From contig JALFZJ010000043.1 of the NCBI GenBank assembly GCA_022783665.1, positions 1-56,832 on the forward strand: a stretch of 56,832 nt of DNA, read 5' to 3'. Shown piece after piece: positions 47,910 to 56,589 of this stretch. The translations under genes and the position numbers were made by a program. Below the pieces are notes generated by a model that did no database searches, was not told where the DNA came from, and worked only from the letters and a program-made list of their open reading frames with translations. Numbering within the stretch: position 1 is the stretch's first letter; every line of letters starts with the position of its first letter. The stretch is from Arcanobacterium sp. GTDB lineage: Bacteria; Actinomycetota; Actinomycetes; Actinomycetales; Actinomycetaceae.

Positions 47910-48608
47910 TCATCGCCGCGCGCGATGCAAAGCCACGATGCCGTTCGTGAGGTTCTTGTACTCCACATCGTGCCATCCGGCGTCATACATCCACTCAGCT
48001 AGCTCTTCTTGATGTGGCCAGTTCAGTATTGATTCAGTGAGATAGTCATAGGCTTCGGCATCGGAGGAGGCCAGTTTCGAAACGGCAGGGATCGCTGTGC
48101 CAAGGAAGAATTTGTATAGACGGCGGAATGTGAGGTTTACAGGGCGCGAAAACTCGCATACCACAAGCGTTCCCCCTGGTTTCGTCACGCGATACATTTC
48201 TTCAAGAGCCTTGTGCGGATCAGCGATATTGCGCAGACCATAAGAGATCGTCGTGGCATCAAAAATGCCATCCTCGAAGGGCAGCTCCATAGCATCGCCT
48301 TGCACGAAGCGTAACTGCGGGTAGCGCTCTTTGCCTTTTTCGATCATGCCTTCTGAGAAATCAAAAGCCACCACATCGGCTCCTGCCTGGGCATACTGCG
48401 CGGCGGAGGTGCCTGTGCCTGCGGCAATATCAAGAATAGTCATGCCAGGAGCCACTCCGAGCGCTTCCGTGGTGGTTTTGCGCCATACCGTCACAAGCCC
48501 GCCCGTCATCAACGTGTTCATCACATCGTATTTTTCGGCGACTTCGTCAAACATAGTGGAGACGTCTTCTGGATGCTTCTCTAGTGTTGCTCGCTTCATA
48601 GTACGCAT
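47910..48608 (-). CDS. menG: Demethylmenaquinone methyltransferase
   Basis: 232 residues, SAM-dependent C-methyltransferase of the UbiE/MenG family: last step of menaquinone synthesis. VSTMFDEVAEKYDVMNTLMTGG and WRKTTTEALG open the family pattern, TILDIAAGTGTSAAQYA is the SAM-binding motif I, and VQGDAMELPFEDGIFDATTISYGLRNI is the second block. Start ATG 48608 or 48599 (MKRATLEKH). It diverges from menF with only 22 bp between them. The 262-bp gap to menJ downstream (47648-47909) shows no gene. Confidence 0.95.
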   Translation of the reverse strand: MRTMKRATLEKHPEDVSTMFDEVAEKYDVMNTLMTGGLVTVWRKTTTEALGVAPGMTILDIAAGTGTSAAQYAQAGADVVAFDFSEGMIEKGKERYPQLRFVQGDAMELPFEDGIFDATTISYGLRNIADPHKALEEMYRVTKPGGTLVVCEFSRPVNLTFRRLYKFFLGTAIPAVSKLASSDAEAYDYLTESILNWPHQEELAEWMYDAGWHDVEYKNLTNGIVALHRARR

Positions 48609-48630
48609 TTAATCATGGAGTGAACTAATA

Positions 48631-50256
48631 TTGTTACTCGTGTTGAAATTGCCACAGCTATGCGCCGTGACGCGTCCGCTGCCTTCCGTGCCGGAGCTTG
48701 AGAGCCTCCTTCACCTTGCACCCGAATCGGTGTGGCTTCACGGAAGCGATGGTTTTCTCGGCGCAGGCGAAGCCGCACGTTGGCAATTCAGCGCACATGA
48801 TCACGGCGCCGTCTCTGGCAGCGGCACCGCTCGCGCTGACGCCTCTGGCGATCCCCCCTCGAGTGAGGCGCGTTTTTTAGCCGCGGATCGCTGGTGGGCA
48901 GAACTCGTGCGTCATGCCGTGATTGATGATGCCGGTGGCTTGCCCGAGTGTGGGCTCACAGCTTTTGGATCGTTTAGTTTTGATCCTGATTCTCCCGCTG
49001 GTTCAGTACTGATCGTGCCCGAGGTTATCGTGGGGCGCTCCGAGAATCGTGCGTGGATCACCATAATCACGCATGCAGATGTGGACTCCTCCGATACCGA
49101 TAGCGTTACCGATATGTATATCGGTAACGGAACCAATACTGACGCCCACGCATATACAAATCCATACGCCTGCCCTTCTACGCAGCATTATGCGCTCCCT
49201 TATAACTCGTTGGATCAGTTATCCGAGCCGGCATTGCGTCTCTATAACGGCGTTATCGATGCAATCTCTCATCCCGATTCAGTCGTGGCTGAGAGCCAAT
49301 TGGCTTTGGACGCAAGCGAGACAAGCGCCATCACTGTGAGGGATGAACCCTCGTCGCAGAGCTGGGCGCGCGCAGTGGCGAAGGTGCGCGATCATATCAC
49401 TAGTGGCGATGCGCAAAAAGTTGTGCTTTCGCGCCAACGGCTGCTCCACTCCGATGCTCCCATACAGCCGAACGTACTGCTTTCACGGCTGCATGCGGGA
49501 TACCGCAATACGTGGGTCTTCGCCGTTGATGGTCTCATCGGTGCTACGCCTGAAATGCTTGTTTCTCTCACGGGCGAGGATCACGTGCGCACTCGCACTG
49601 TGAAAACCCGAGTGCTGGCAGGCACGATTGATTCGGCCCATGCGCATGATTCTGCGCCATCTATTGATTCCGCCGATCGAAGCACACCTACAAGCTCTGG
49701 TGATCCTGCCAGCTTGAGCAATCATGGCGTCTCCAGCGATCATGCCAGCTCTGATGATCGTGCGTCTGCCCTGAAAAACTCAGGTAAAGATCGGCGTGAG
49801 CACGAATTTGCGGTGCAATCTGTGCTTGACTCGCTTCGCCCTCTCGGCACTACCCTCGCTGGTGATCCCTTCGTATTAGAACTACCGAACGTATTGCATC
49901 TGGCAACCGATATCACCACCACTCTTCACACTGGCGTATCGATTCTTGATGCGGTAGCTCGGCTTCATCCCACGGCCGCCCTTGGAGGCACACCGCGCGA
50001 ACGTGCACTAGAGCTCATTCGCCATAATGAGCCGGGCGACCGTGGCCGATTCGGCGCCCCCGTCGGATGGCTTTCGTCGAACGGAGCGAGCCAATGGTGT
50101 GTCTCCCTGCGCTGTGCTCACATTACCGGGGAGTACGAAGCACGGGCGTACGCTGGCGCAGGGATCGTGGCTGATTCGATTCCCGAGCAAGAGGTTCGTG
50201 AAACTGAAGCGAAATTCGTACCGATTATGCAGGCCTTCGCTGCACGTTCTGCATAA
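48631..50256 (+). CDS. menF: Isochorismate synthase MenF with a Ser/Asp-rich insert
   Basis: 541 residues, chorismate-binding enzyme that commits chorismate to menaquinone. Landmarks are GDAQKVVLSRQ, GATPEMLVSL, TRTVKTRVLAGT, KDRREHEFAVQSV, HPTAALGGTPRERALELI and RGRFGAPVGW, then YAGAGIVADSIPEQE near the end. Two low-complexity segments interrupt it: about 150-195 (Asp/Thr/Tyr-rich, holding the palindrome at 49104-49129) and about 334-384 (Ser/Asp/His-rich), which splits the RVLAGT and KDRREHE blocks that lie close together in other MenF proteins. Start TTG 48631 has GGAG ten bases upstream; GTG 48667 is possible. Confidence 0.93.
   Translation: MLLVLKLPQLCAVTRPLPSVPELESLLHLAPESVWLHGSDGFLGAGEAARWQFSAHDHGAVSGSGTARADASGDPPSSEARFLAADRWWAELVRHAVIDDAGGLPECGLTAFGSFSFDPDSPAGSVLIVPEVIVGRSENRAWITIITHADVDSSDTDSVTDMYIGNGTNTDAHAYTNPYACPSTQHYALPYNSLDQLSEPALRLYNGVIDAISHPDSVVAESQLALDASETSAITVRDEPSSQSWARAVAKVRDHITSGDAQKVVLSRQRLLHSDAPIQPNVLLSRLHAGYRNTWVFAVDGLIGATPEMLVSLTGEDHVRTRTVKTRVLAGTIDSAHAHDSAPSIDSADRSTPTSSGDPASLSNHGVSSDHASSDDRASALKNSGKDRREHEFAVQSVLDSLRPLGTTLAGDPFVLELPNVLHLATDITTTLHTGVSILDAVARLHPTAALGGTPRERALELIRHNEPGDRGRFGAPVGWLSSNGASQWCVSLRCAHITGEYEARAYAGAGIVADSIPEQEVRETEAKFVPIMQAFAARSA
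49104..49129. repeat. 26-bp palindrome inside menF
   Basis: CGTTACCGATAT and its exact complement ATATCGGTAACG flank a 2-base centre GT. It lies in the low-complexity N-terminal segment of menF, encoding about residues 158-167, and overlaps CCGATA repeats (49091 onward). A 12-bp perfect stem inside a coding region is unusual. The basis could be an operator, an mRNA hairpin or chance repeat growth. Confidence 0.85.
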
Positions 50257-50295
50257 CGCCGAACGGATGCGCGCCAGCGCCACAGTGGCAGCGTT

Positions 50296-50327
50296 GCCCA
50301 CAGTGCCAGTAAGCCCACAGTGCCAGT
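50296..50327. repeat. Short direct repeats in the menF/htrA convergent gap
   Basis: GCCCACAGTGCCAGT occurs at 50296-50310 and 50313-50327, with a degenerate third copy just before (about 50277-50292, CCACAGTGGCAGC). The 206-bp gap 50257-50462 has no gene and no clear terminator. Confidence 0.7.
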
Positions 50328-50462
50328 CAGCCGACACTGCCGGCGCCTACCCGCCTCGGCCGCGTTCATCTTTTCGCGCAGTCGCTATGATTCAGCCATC
50401 CCCACAGGCCACCCTCCTCAAGTGCTGGTGGGCGGCCTGCCACGATTGGCGTTAGCGGCTTC

Positions 50463-52106
50463 TTAGGAATCTTTCCGTACGGCGAGCGTTACGTCGGTTT
50501 CTTGCAACTTGCCGTCACGCACAAACGTCAGGGTAACGACGTCTCCGGTGCTGAACTGACGCACGTAACCAGTAAGGCTTGTGGCACCCGATACTTCAAG
50601 ATCGTTCACCTTGGTGACGACGTCTCCCACCTGGATGCCGCCGCGCTGTGCTGGCCCTCCTGGCTCCACGTGTTGCACTTCAGCTCCGAGCCGGTTCTCG
50701 CCATTAGCAGATGCGATACCGTCCGTTATCGATACTCCCAGGAACGCATGTTCAGCTACGCCCGATTCGATGAGCTGCTGAGAGACGTTCTTCGCAAGAT
50801 TAATTGGAATCGCGAACCCAAGCCCGATGGAGCCAGCCTGCGAACCACCATTGGTGATCGAAGCGATTGAAGATGTAATTCCGATGACTTTGCCGCTCGC
50901 ATCGAAGAGTGGGCCGCCCGAATTGCCGGGGTTCACGGCAGCATCAAGCTGAATAGCATTGGTGACGACTTGGCTTCCCTGCGTAGTGAGACGCCCTTGC
51001 TGCTCGCCCTGCGTCTGTACCGGGCGGTTGAGTGCTGAGATAATGCCCGTCGTCATTGTGGATGATAGCCCGAGCGGGTTACCGATCGCCGCAACTTCTT
51101 GGCCTACTTGCAGATCAGAGGAGTCTCCAAAATTGGCAATCGTCAGGCCTTGAGGTGGATCTTGGAGTTGAATGACGGCGAGATCGGTAGTTGGATCGGT
51201 ACCGGTGAGTTCGGCGCGATAGATTCGCCCATCGGCGAGGGTGACGTAGAGTTCGTTGGCGCTAGAGATCACGTGATCATTGGTGAGGATATGGCCCGCT
51301 TCGTCAATCACTACGCCAGAGCCAGCAGAGGATCCGCCCTGCGCGCGAGCATCGATCGCTACCACTGCGGGTTCTACCGCTTGGGCTACAGCCTGCCAAT
51401 CAGGCGAGGTGCCGTTTTGTTCCACAACGGGGGATGTAGCCGACTCCGCGTTCTGCGTTTGCTCAACTTTTGCCGGGCGTACGCCGCCTCCCTGAATACC
51501 CGTGAGGCTCGCACCCATTCCCCCACCTACGAGGCCAGCAGCAAGGGTGGCCACAATAAGAGCAGTCCACCCTGGGCCTCGATGCTGCTTCTTCTCTTTC
51601 TTCGGTTTTTCTTCCGCTCCGCTAAAACCGGCGCTGCTAAATCCGTAGTCTTCACCGAAAGGTGCTGGAAAACTCGGGATAGCGTTGCCATCGCCCGCCG
51701 CGCCATTGCGCATAGTGGAACCGGCTCCATAGGCGTTGCTCTGCCCGCCGCCAGCACGACCGTAGGGTTCACCACCCCCTACTGGGCGTGCATAGCTCGG
51801 GCTCGCATAATATGCACCACCCGATTCGGGCGCGCCCCAGCCACTTTGCGTCGGATTATTATTGGGATCACTTTGCCGTGGATGAGAGTGTGCGTGCCCA
51901 GTGGTGAGCCCAGCGTTCCGAGTCTCCTGCTGCGGGCTCCATCCGCTCGGTTGCCCAGCGGGTTCGCTACTGTCTGTGCCTGCGTTCTGCCTTATACCTT
52001 CGCTATACTCTGCGTTCTTCATCTGACCACCCGCATCTCGTTGGCCAGAGCCATCAGAGCCAGGCTGCTCATTGTTGTTCAACGGTTCATCGCTCATAAT
52101 CGTCAT
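50463..52106 (-). CDS. HtrA/DegP-type serine protease with PDZ domain
   Basis: 547 residues. A long N-terminal cytoplasmic region rich in Gly, Ser, Asn and Gln (about 1-170) precedes one membrane anchor (about 178-200, GPGWTALIVATLAAGLVGGG). The trypsin-like domain has the triad H278 (LTNDHVIS), D308 (DPTTDLAVI) and S396 (NPGNSGGPL), and is followed by one PDZ domain (about 450-540, GAEVQHVEPGGPAQRGGIQVGD). It would act outside the membrane in protein quality control. Start at 52106 or 52097 (MSDEPLNNNEQ). It lies between menF (convergent) and menD (same strand, 96 bp upstream); no link to menaquinone is evident. Confidence 0.95.
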   Translation of the reverse strand: MTIMSDEPLNNNEQPGSDGSGQRDAGGQMKNAEYSEGIRQNAGTDSSEPAGQPSGWSPQQETRNAGLTTGHAHSHPRQSDPNNNPTQSGWGAPESGGAYYASPSYARPVGGGEPYGRAGGGQSNAYGAGSTMRNGAAGDGNAIPSFPAPFGEDYGFSSAGFSGAEEKPKKEKKQHRGPGWTALIVATLAAGLVGGGMGASLTGIQGGGVRPAKVEQTQNAESATSPVVEQNGTSPDWQAVAQAVEPAVVAIDARAQGGSSAGSGVVIDEAGHILTNDHVISSANELYVTLADGRIYRAELTGTDPTTDLAVIQLQDPPQGLTIANFGDSSDLQVGQEVAAIGNPLGLSSTMTTGIISALNRPVQTQGEQQGRLTTQGSQVVTNAIQLDAAVNPGNSGGPLFDASGKVIGITSSIASITNGGSQAGSIGLGFAIPINLAKNVSQQLIESGVAEHAFLGVSITDGIASANGENRLGAEVQHVEPGGPAQRGGIQVGDVVTKVNDLEVSGATSLTGYVRQFSTGDVVTLTFVRDGKLQETDVTLAVRKDS

Positions 52107-52202
52107 ACTTTCATGTGGCGCGGCACTTCATCGCCGCGACGTTCTAACACAATTCAACAACAGCTATCAGCTAACCACTGCCTACTTGCCATTTCGTGGA
52201 TA

Positions 52203-54011
52203 CTATCTGGAATTTCTCTGGGAAGTGCCGAGCACACCACCGAGTGCATTACGCACTTTCGCCCTCCCTTGGCGAATATCATCTTTCCCCATGTATCCAA
52301 GGTTGACGTACACAAGTTCACATCCACCCTGATAGCTATCAAGAGCTCGCCAGAGGGCTTGAGGATCACGCCCGGCATCGCTATACGCCACATCGCCACC
52401 GAAAGCGTCCGCAAGCGAGCGGGCATCAAAGCGTTTTTCGGTTCTGAATGCACGATCATAGGGATCTTCTGGCCCCTCACCATACTCGAGCGTAGCGAAA
52501 AGTGACCCACCGGCGTCATCAATCACCACAATCTGCACATCGGCGCGCGCCTGAAGCGCGGTTGCAAAGAGGGCACCTACATCATGGATAAAAGCGAGAT
52601 CCCCAAGCACTACGCGCACTGGCCTACCAAGCGCCCGGCTCATACCGACTGCGGTGCTCATTGTGCCGTCGATACCTGCGAGCCCACGGTTTGCGGCATA
52701 TACGCGCCCGGACTTGCTGCCGTAGAGGTTTACTTCCCTGATAATAGACGACGCCGCCAAGACGGTGGGAGTGCGTTCCGATGCGCCGTCTACCAGGCGC
52801 GCCACGTATGCGAAATCAAGTTCAGGCATATTCGAAAAATACTGCGATGCGCGCGCTTCGATGCGCCGGGCTTCCGTAAGCCACTTGCTGCACCAGTCAT
52901 AGTCGGCGTGAAGATATGCGCCGAGTTGCTCGAAATCGATGATCTCTGCCGCATTGCCCGATACGTCGGTGTAGGTGGGGGCGTCGTCTACCACGATCAC
53001 TGATATGCGCGGGTCGGCGAGGAGGTGTGATACTTCACGCGTTAGCGTCGGGTGCCCGATCACGATCACTTGCTCGATCTGGGCGCGCAATTCGCTGTGT
53101 TCTAAAAGCAGCGGATGGAAAGCAATAAATGACGCCAATGCGCGCAGTATCGTTGACGGTTCGGCCAAGATCGGCACGCCGCTAAACATTCGCGTGAGTT
53201 CATCAAATTCTCGCGATTCTTTGGCACGGCTTGGATCGCGCATGAACGCTTCAGAACATCTACGCAGCAGCGGGATGCGATCGCCACTTCCGGCAATAAC
53301 CACGGTGCGAAGAGGCTCCTGGCTAGCCGGAAGAGACTCTCCACTGCCAGATGAAGCAGGAATGGCACTGTGTTCACCCGATGGCAATTCGCCCGAGCTG
53401 GCCACGCCGAGATCGAGGGTTGATATGCTCAGGCCACCTGGCAGCCCGGAGGCCTCGTGCGCATCGCGCTCAAACAGCGGCTCACGGAATGCGATATTAA
53501 TATGCACGGGCGCTGGCCCGATGCTGCCGGCTACACCTTTCCCCAGCGCGATTCGCGTAGCTCGCCGGATAATTCCATGAAGCGCACGCTCCGTGCCGTA
53601 AGCGGTAGGAATATCGAATTGAGCCGCCACAGAGCCGCCAAGCACGGCAAGATGATCAGTGGTTTGTGAGGCTCGCACGCCGCGCAGTTCGTGCGGGCGA
53701 TCAGCGCTGAGCACAACCATTCCTGTACCTGAGTGCAATGCTTCTTCTACGGCGGGATGGAGATTCGCTACTGCTGAGCCAGACGTCGTCACTACTGCCG
53801 CGAGCTCGCCCGCCTTGCCATAACCCAAGGCGATAAAACCAGCAACGCGTTCGTCTGTTTCGACGACAAGATCAATCAGGCCAGCACTTTCTGCGGCGCT
53901 CAGAGCGTAGGCAAGCGGAGCGGAGCGCGAGCCCGGGCAGAGCACAAAATGCCGCACTCCCTCGCCGATAAGTGCCGCGAGCGCACTTCTCGCAGTCAGT
54001 GTTGCATCCGC
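52203..54011 (-). CDS. menD: SEPHCHC synthase MenD
   Basis: About 602 residues, thiamine-diphosphate enzyme adding succinic semialdehyde (from 2-oxoglutarate) to isochorismate. HFVLCPGSRSAPLAYAL and ETDERVAGFIALGYGKA are the N-terminal family motifs (with the Glu of the ThDP site), NRGLAGIDGTMSTAVGMSRAL and VLGDLAFIHDVGAL the C-terminal cofactor region. GTG 54011 is chosen (GAGAGGAGCATTC upstream and VADATLTARSALAALI as start); the frame extends to 54065. A variable linker around residues 190-215 contains Ser/Glu-rich sequence. 75 bp downstream of menC. Confidence 0.94.
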   Translation of the reverse strand, partial: ADATLTARSALAALIGEGVRHFVLCPGSRSAPLAYALSAAESAGLIDLVVETDERVAGFIALGYGKAGELAAVVTTSGSAVANLHPAVEEALHSGTGMVVLSADRPHELRGVRASQTTDHLAVLGGSVAAQFDIPTAYGTERALHGIIRRATRIALGKGVAGSIGPAPVHINIAFREPLFERDAHEASGLPGGLSISTLDLGVASSGELPSGEHSAIPASSGSGESLPASQEPLRTVVIAGSGDRIPLLRRCSEAFMRDPSRAKESREFDELTRMFSGVPILAEPSTILRALASFIAFHPLLLEHSELRAQIEQVIVIGHPTLTREVSHLLADPRISVIVVDDAPTYTDVSGNAAEIIDFEQLGAYLHADYDWCSKWLTEARRIEARASQYFSNMPELDFAYVARLVDGASERTPTVLAASSIIREVNLYGSKSGRVYAANRGLAGIDGTMSTAVGMSRALGRPVRVVLGDLAFIHDVGALFATALQARADVQIVVIDDAGGSLFATLEYGEGPEDPYDRAFRTEKRFDARSLADAFGGDVAYSDAGRDPQALWRALDSYQGGCELVYVNLGYMGKDDIRQGRAKVRNALGGVLGTSQRNSR

Positions 54012-54086
54012 CACGAATGCTCCTCTCTGTAACGCGGCTTGTTTATCAAGACGACGCTGCCTCAAGACTACTGACGCCTCGCGCCC

Positions 54087-55127
54087 TCAGGCAAAATGCA
54101 CGCGGGCATTGGCAGGAATGCTTCCCTGCTGCACGGCGTATTCCCACATTGCGCCAAAACGCTCCTGCCACGCCGCCCGCAGCTCATCATCCACATCAGT
54201 AAAAGCCGGGCTTTCGAGCTCTGGCGTTATCTCGCTCAGGGCGATCTCTCCGCCGTGGGGTAGAAGAGAATGAGAAGAGACGTCGCCATCAAAGAGTTGC
54301 GCGGTGGCAAGGCCACATGCATGGTTCAGTTCAGGTAAAGCCGCTGCGAAGCGCAGGCCAGAATATAATCCTACTGAGCTCTCCAGGGCAGAGCTCACCA
54401 CGACGGGCAGAGGCAGGCGTGCTGCGAGCTCCAGCGCGCTGCGCACGCCACCTAAAGGTTGATTCTTGAGGATCACCACGTCGGCTGCGTCCTCTTCTAC
54501 GACGCGGAACGGATCTTCTGCGCGGCGAATCGATTCATCGGCAGCGATGGGGGTATCAACGTGGCGCCGCACGTAAGCCAGTTCGACCACCGTGGCGCAT
54601 GGCTGTTCTACATACTCCAGGCCTCCAGCAGCGGCATCGAGTTGTGGGATACTCTCAAGCGCTGTGTCCACATCCCATTTGCCGTTCACGTCTACGCGGA
54701 TATGCGCTTCCGGGCCAAGAGCGCGGCGTACGGCATCTAGGCGCGCGAGATCATCTGTGAGGCTTTGGCCAGGTTCAGCGATTTTTACTTTAGCTGTGTG
54801 GGCTCCTCCGCCGGCGCGCGCAATATCGTAGGCGGCCTGCGCATTTACTGCCGGTATTGTGACGTTTACGGCGATAGACGCGCGGCGAGGCTTAGGATAG
54901 CCTGCCACAGCGGCGTCTATACCGGCGAGCAGCCAACGCGAAGAATACTCGATGCCGTAATCCCAAAATGGTGATACTTCAGCCCAGCCTGCTTGCCCGT
55001 AAAGGAGCACTCCGGAGCGCTCAGTAATACCGCGAAACTTGTGTTTGAGTGGCACGCGGTATATATGCGCTTCGAGGTCCATCTCCTCGGTGGAGCGTTC
55101 CCAACTGTACTTATAACGAAAACTCAC
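54087..55127 (-). CDS. menC: o-Succinylbenzoate synthase MenC
   Basis: 346 residues, enolase superfamily dehydratase after MenH in menaquinone synthesis. Catalytic K113 and K115 (TAKVKIAE), metal ligands D146 (RVDVNGKWD), E174 (YVEQPC) and D197 (AADES), and the second-side Lys K221 (ILKNQPLGG) are all present. The GTG at 55127 (MSFRYKYSWE) lacks a good ribosome site; ATG 55082 (MDLEAHIYRVP) is a second option and matches the usual N-terminus better. Upstream gap 55128-55325 contains imperfect direct repeats (CTTCTCGTT...CTCCGG twice). Confidence 0.93.
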   Translation of the reverse strand: MSFRYKYSWERSTEEMDLEAHIYRVPLKHKFRGITERSGVLLYGQAGWAEVSPFWDYGIEYSSRWLLAGIDAAVAGYPKPRRASIAVNVTIPAVNAQAAYDIARAGGGAHTAKVKIAEPGQSLTDDLARLDAVRRALGPEAHIRVDVNGKWDVDTALESIPQLDAAAGGLEYVEQPCATVVELAYVRRHVDTPIAADESIRRAEDPFRVVEEDAADVVILKNQPLGGVRSALELAARLPLPVVVSSALESSVGLYSGLRFAAALPELNHACGLATAQLFDGDVSSHSLLPHGGEIALSEITPELESPAFTDVDDELRAAWQERFGAMWEYAVQQGSIPANARVHFA

Positions 55128-55325
55128 TCTTTCAGGGTAGCTGTGGCGGTTTCTGTGCGCCTCTTATGTGCCTAGAAACAAGTTTTGGGCGCTCCTGTGC
55201 TTCTCGTTGAGTGCTCCGGTACTCCTCGTTAGTCACTCCGGTTGTTCCCAAACGAAGCGCCGTCTTATGTACACTCGACGCCCCGAGGCTACACTGGTTA
55301 ACCTTGGCTACACCGTGAAACTCCG

Positions 55326-56288
55326 TTACACTCGCTGAGCGTTGATTTTGAGTAGTTGCGCGGCGCAGTCTTCATCCACAACGAGGTCAGTCACCACACC
55401 TGCGCGCAAAGCTCCCAAGAGCGGCCAGGCTTTATCCGTGCCTGAAACCACGCAGATCCGGCGCGGAATCTTGGAAAGAGCCGTAGGCGTAGGGCCGGAG
55501 GCTCGGGCATTCATTTCGAGATCTTCCCATGTGCCGTCTGCACGGATCAGCACCGTACACACATCACCCACGATGCCGCGTTCGCGCATTTCAGCAAGGT
55601 CGTCAGGCGAGATGTAACCGTGGGCATACACCATGGATGGGTTTTCCATAGCCATCGTGCCTACGGAGAAGATGGCGAGATCTGCTTGTTGCTGCAGCTC
55701 AAGTACATTTTTCACTGCCCTCTCACGCCACAGTGCCTGTTTCGTTTCGGCGTAGTCGAAGAAAGCCGGTACTGGGAAGTGCTGCACGTCAGCCCGATAG
55801 GCTTCACCAAAAGCCTCCAAGAGCGTTCCAGCGTAGAGAATACCTGAGCTCCGGCTGTTAACCGCTCCATTGAGCTGCACCACGGTGGCACCCGTAACGG
55901 GTTTTGGCACCAGATGCCGCGCCACCGCAGAAAGCGTATTACCCCAAGCAATACCTACCGTGATTCCTGGTTCTATTGCACCGGCGATCACGTTTCCCGC
56001 CAGGGCTGCCACTGCTTCGAGGCGCCCTTTGCCGCGTATACGTGGCGCGATTGGCACTACGGTCACGTTTACCCCAAATGTGCGTGCCACATCGGCACGC
56101 AACTGTGCCGATTCCCCGGCCGGCGGATGGGCCTGGAACTGGATATATCCACGCACGCGCGCAAGATCAATCAGCCGCGAGACCGTTGAACGTGAGATCT
56201 TCAGTTTGCTCGCAATCGACTCCATCGTCTCGTCTTGCACATAGTGCATAAGAGCAGCTCGGTAGGCGAGCTCATCGCGATCATTCAT
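55326..56288 (-). CDS. SorC-family transcriptional regulator
   Basis: 320 residues. An N-terminal helix-turn-helix (about 20-45, ESIASKLKISRSTVSRLI) is followed by a sugar-binding domain like that of phosphosugar isomerases, with GITVGIAWGNTLSAVARHL, VVQLNGAV and DLAIFSVGTM, then GDVCTVLIRADG. SorC proteins are usually tetramers that bind a phosphorylated sugar or polyol and control neighbouring catabolic genes. It is divergent from the GlpA-type gene, with TTTCA/TGAAA inverted repeats in between, so glycerol 3-phosphate or another triose phosphate is a plausible effector; that is inference. Confidence 0.92.
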   Translation of the reverse strand: MNDRDELAYRAALMHYVQDETMESIASKLKISRSTVSRLIDLARVRGYIQFQAHPPAGESAQLRADVARTFGVNVTVVPIAPRIRGKGRLEAVAALAGNVIAGAIEPGITVGIAWGNTLSAVARHLVPKPVTGATVVQLNGAVNSRSSGILYAGTLLEAFGEAYRADVQHFPVPAFFDYAETKQALWRERAVKNVLELQQQADLAIFSVGTMAMENPSMVYAHGYISPDDLAEMRERGIVGDVCTVLIRADGTWEDLEMNARASGPTPTALSKIPRRICVVSGTDKAWPLLGALRAGVVTDLVVDEDCAAQLLKINAQRV

Positions 56289-56310
56289 AACACCCCCAAA
56301 AGGCGCCGCA

Positions 56311-56336
56311 TTCGCCGCTGGTTCTCACGCGGCGAA
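56311..56336. repeat. Inverted repeat in the SorC-gene leader
   Basis: TTCGCCGC (56311-56318) pairs exactly with GCGGCGAA (56329-56336) across ten bases. It lies 23 bp before the SorC-type gene start and would form a hairpin in its leader. Confidence 0.5.
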
Positions 56337-56384
56337 CCACTTGCATTTGTGTACTTAGTAATTAATAATCCGTGTATCGCGCGT

Positions 56385-56469
56385 GTTTTCAAGCGTTTAA
56401 GCAGAACATGAAAACATTTTCACGGCACATGCACGCCGATGCACCTATGTTTCAGTTTCTGCGTGAAAC
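56385..56469. promoter_or_regulatory. Clustered TTTCA/TGAAA half-sites between the SorC gene and glpA
   Basis: GTTTTCA (56385-56391) faces TGAAAAC (56409-56415); TGAAAA-CA-TTTTCA (56409-56422) is a perfect palindrome sharing that half; and GTTTCA (56449-56454) faces TGAAAC (56464-56469). A possible promoter TTGCAT-N16-TAATAA lies at 56341-56368 on the plus strand, and a possible TTGAAA for the SorC gene overlaps the first half-site on the minus strand. The spacing suits cooperative binding by a tetrameric regulator. No coding sequence is seen in 56289-56589. Confidence 0.55.
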
Positions 56470-56589
56470 ACACAAATCTGCCTCGCCCGCGATTTCTATA
56501 CGCTATCATGACGTGCATCACCAATTAAGCAATGAGGCTCGAAGGCGTATGAACCTCTCGCCAAGGTCGTCTAGGGGGAATCTACATCC

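Noticed and set aside
48660-48740. Alternative reading frame at the start of menF (MRRDASAAFRAGA)
   Set aside because: It stops after 13 residues; the TTG frame continues into the recognisable MenF protein.
50400-50445. GC-rich hairpin as terminator of the HtrA gene
   Set aside because: Only about four base pairs are consistent and there is no T-tract.
51099-52505. Plus-strand open frame of 468 codons opposite the HtrA gene
   Set aside because: Antisense to a protease with an intact catalytic triad; no ribosome site or recognisable domain.
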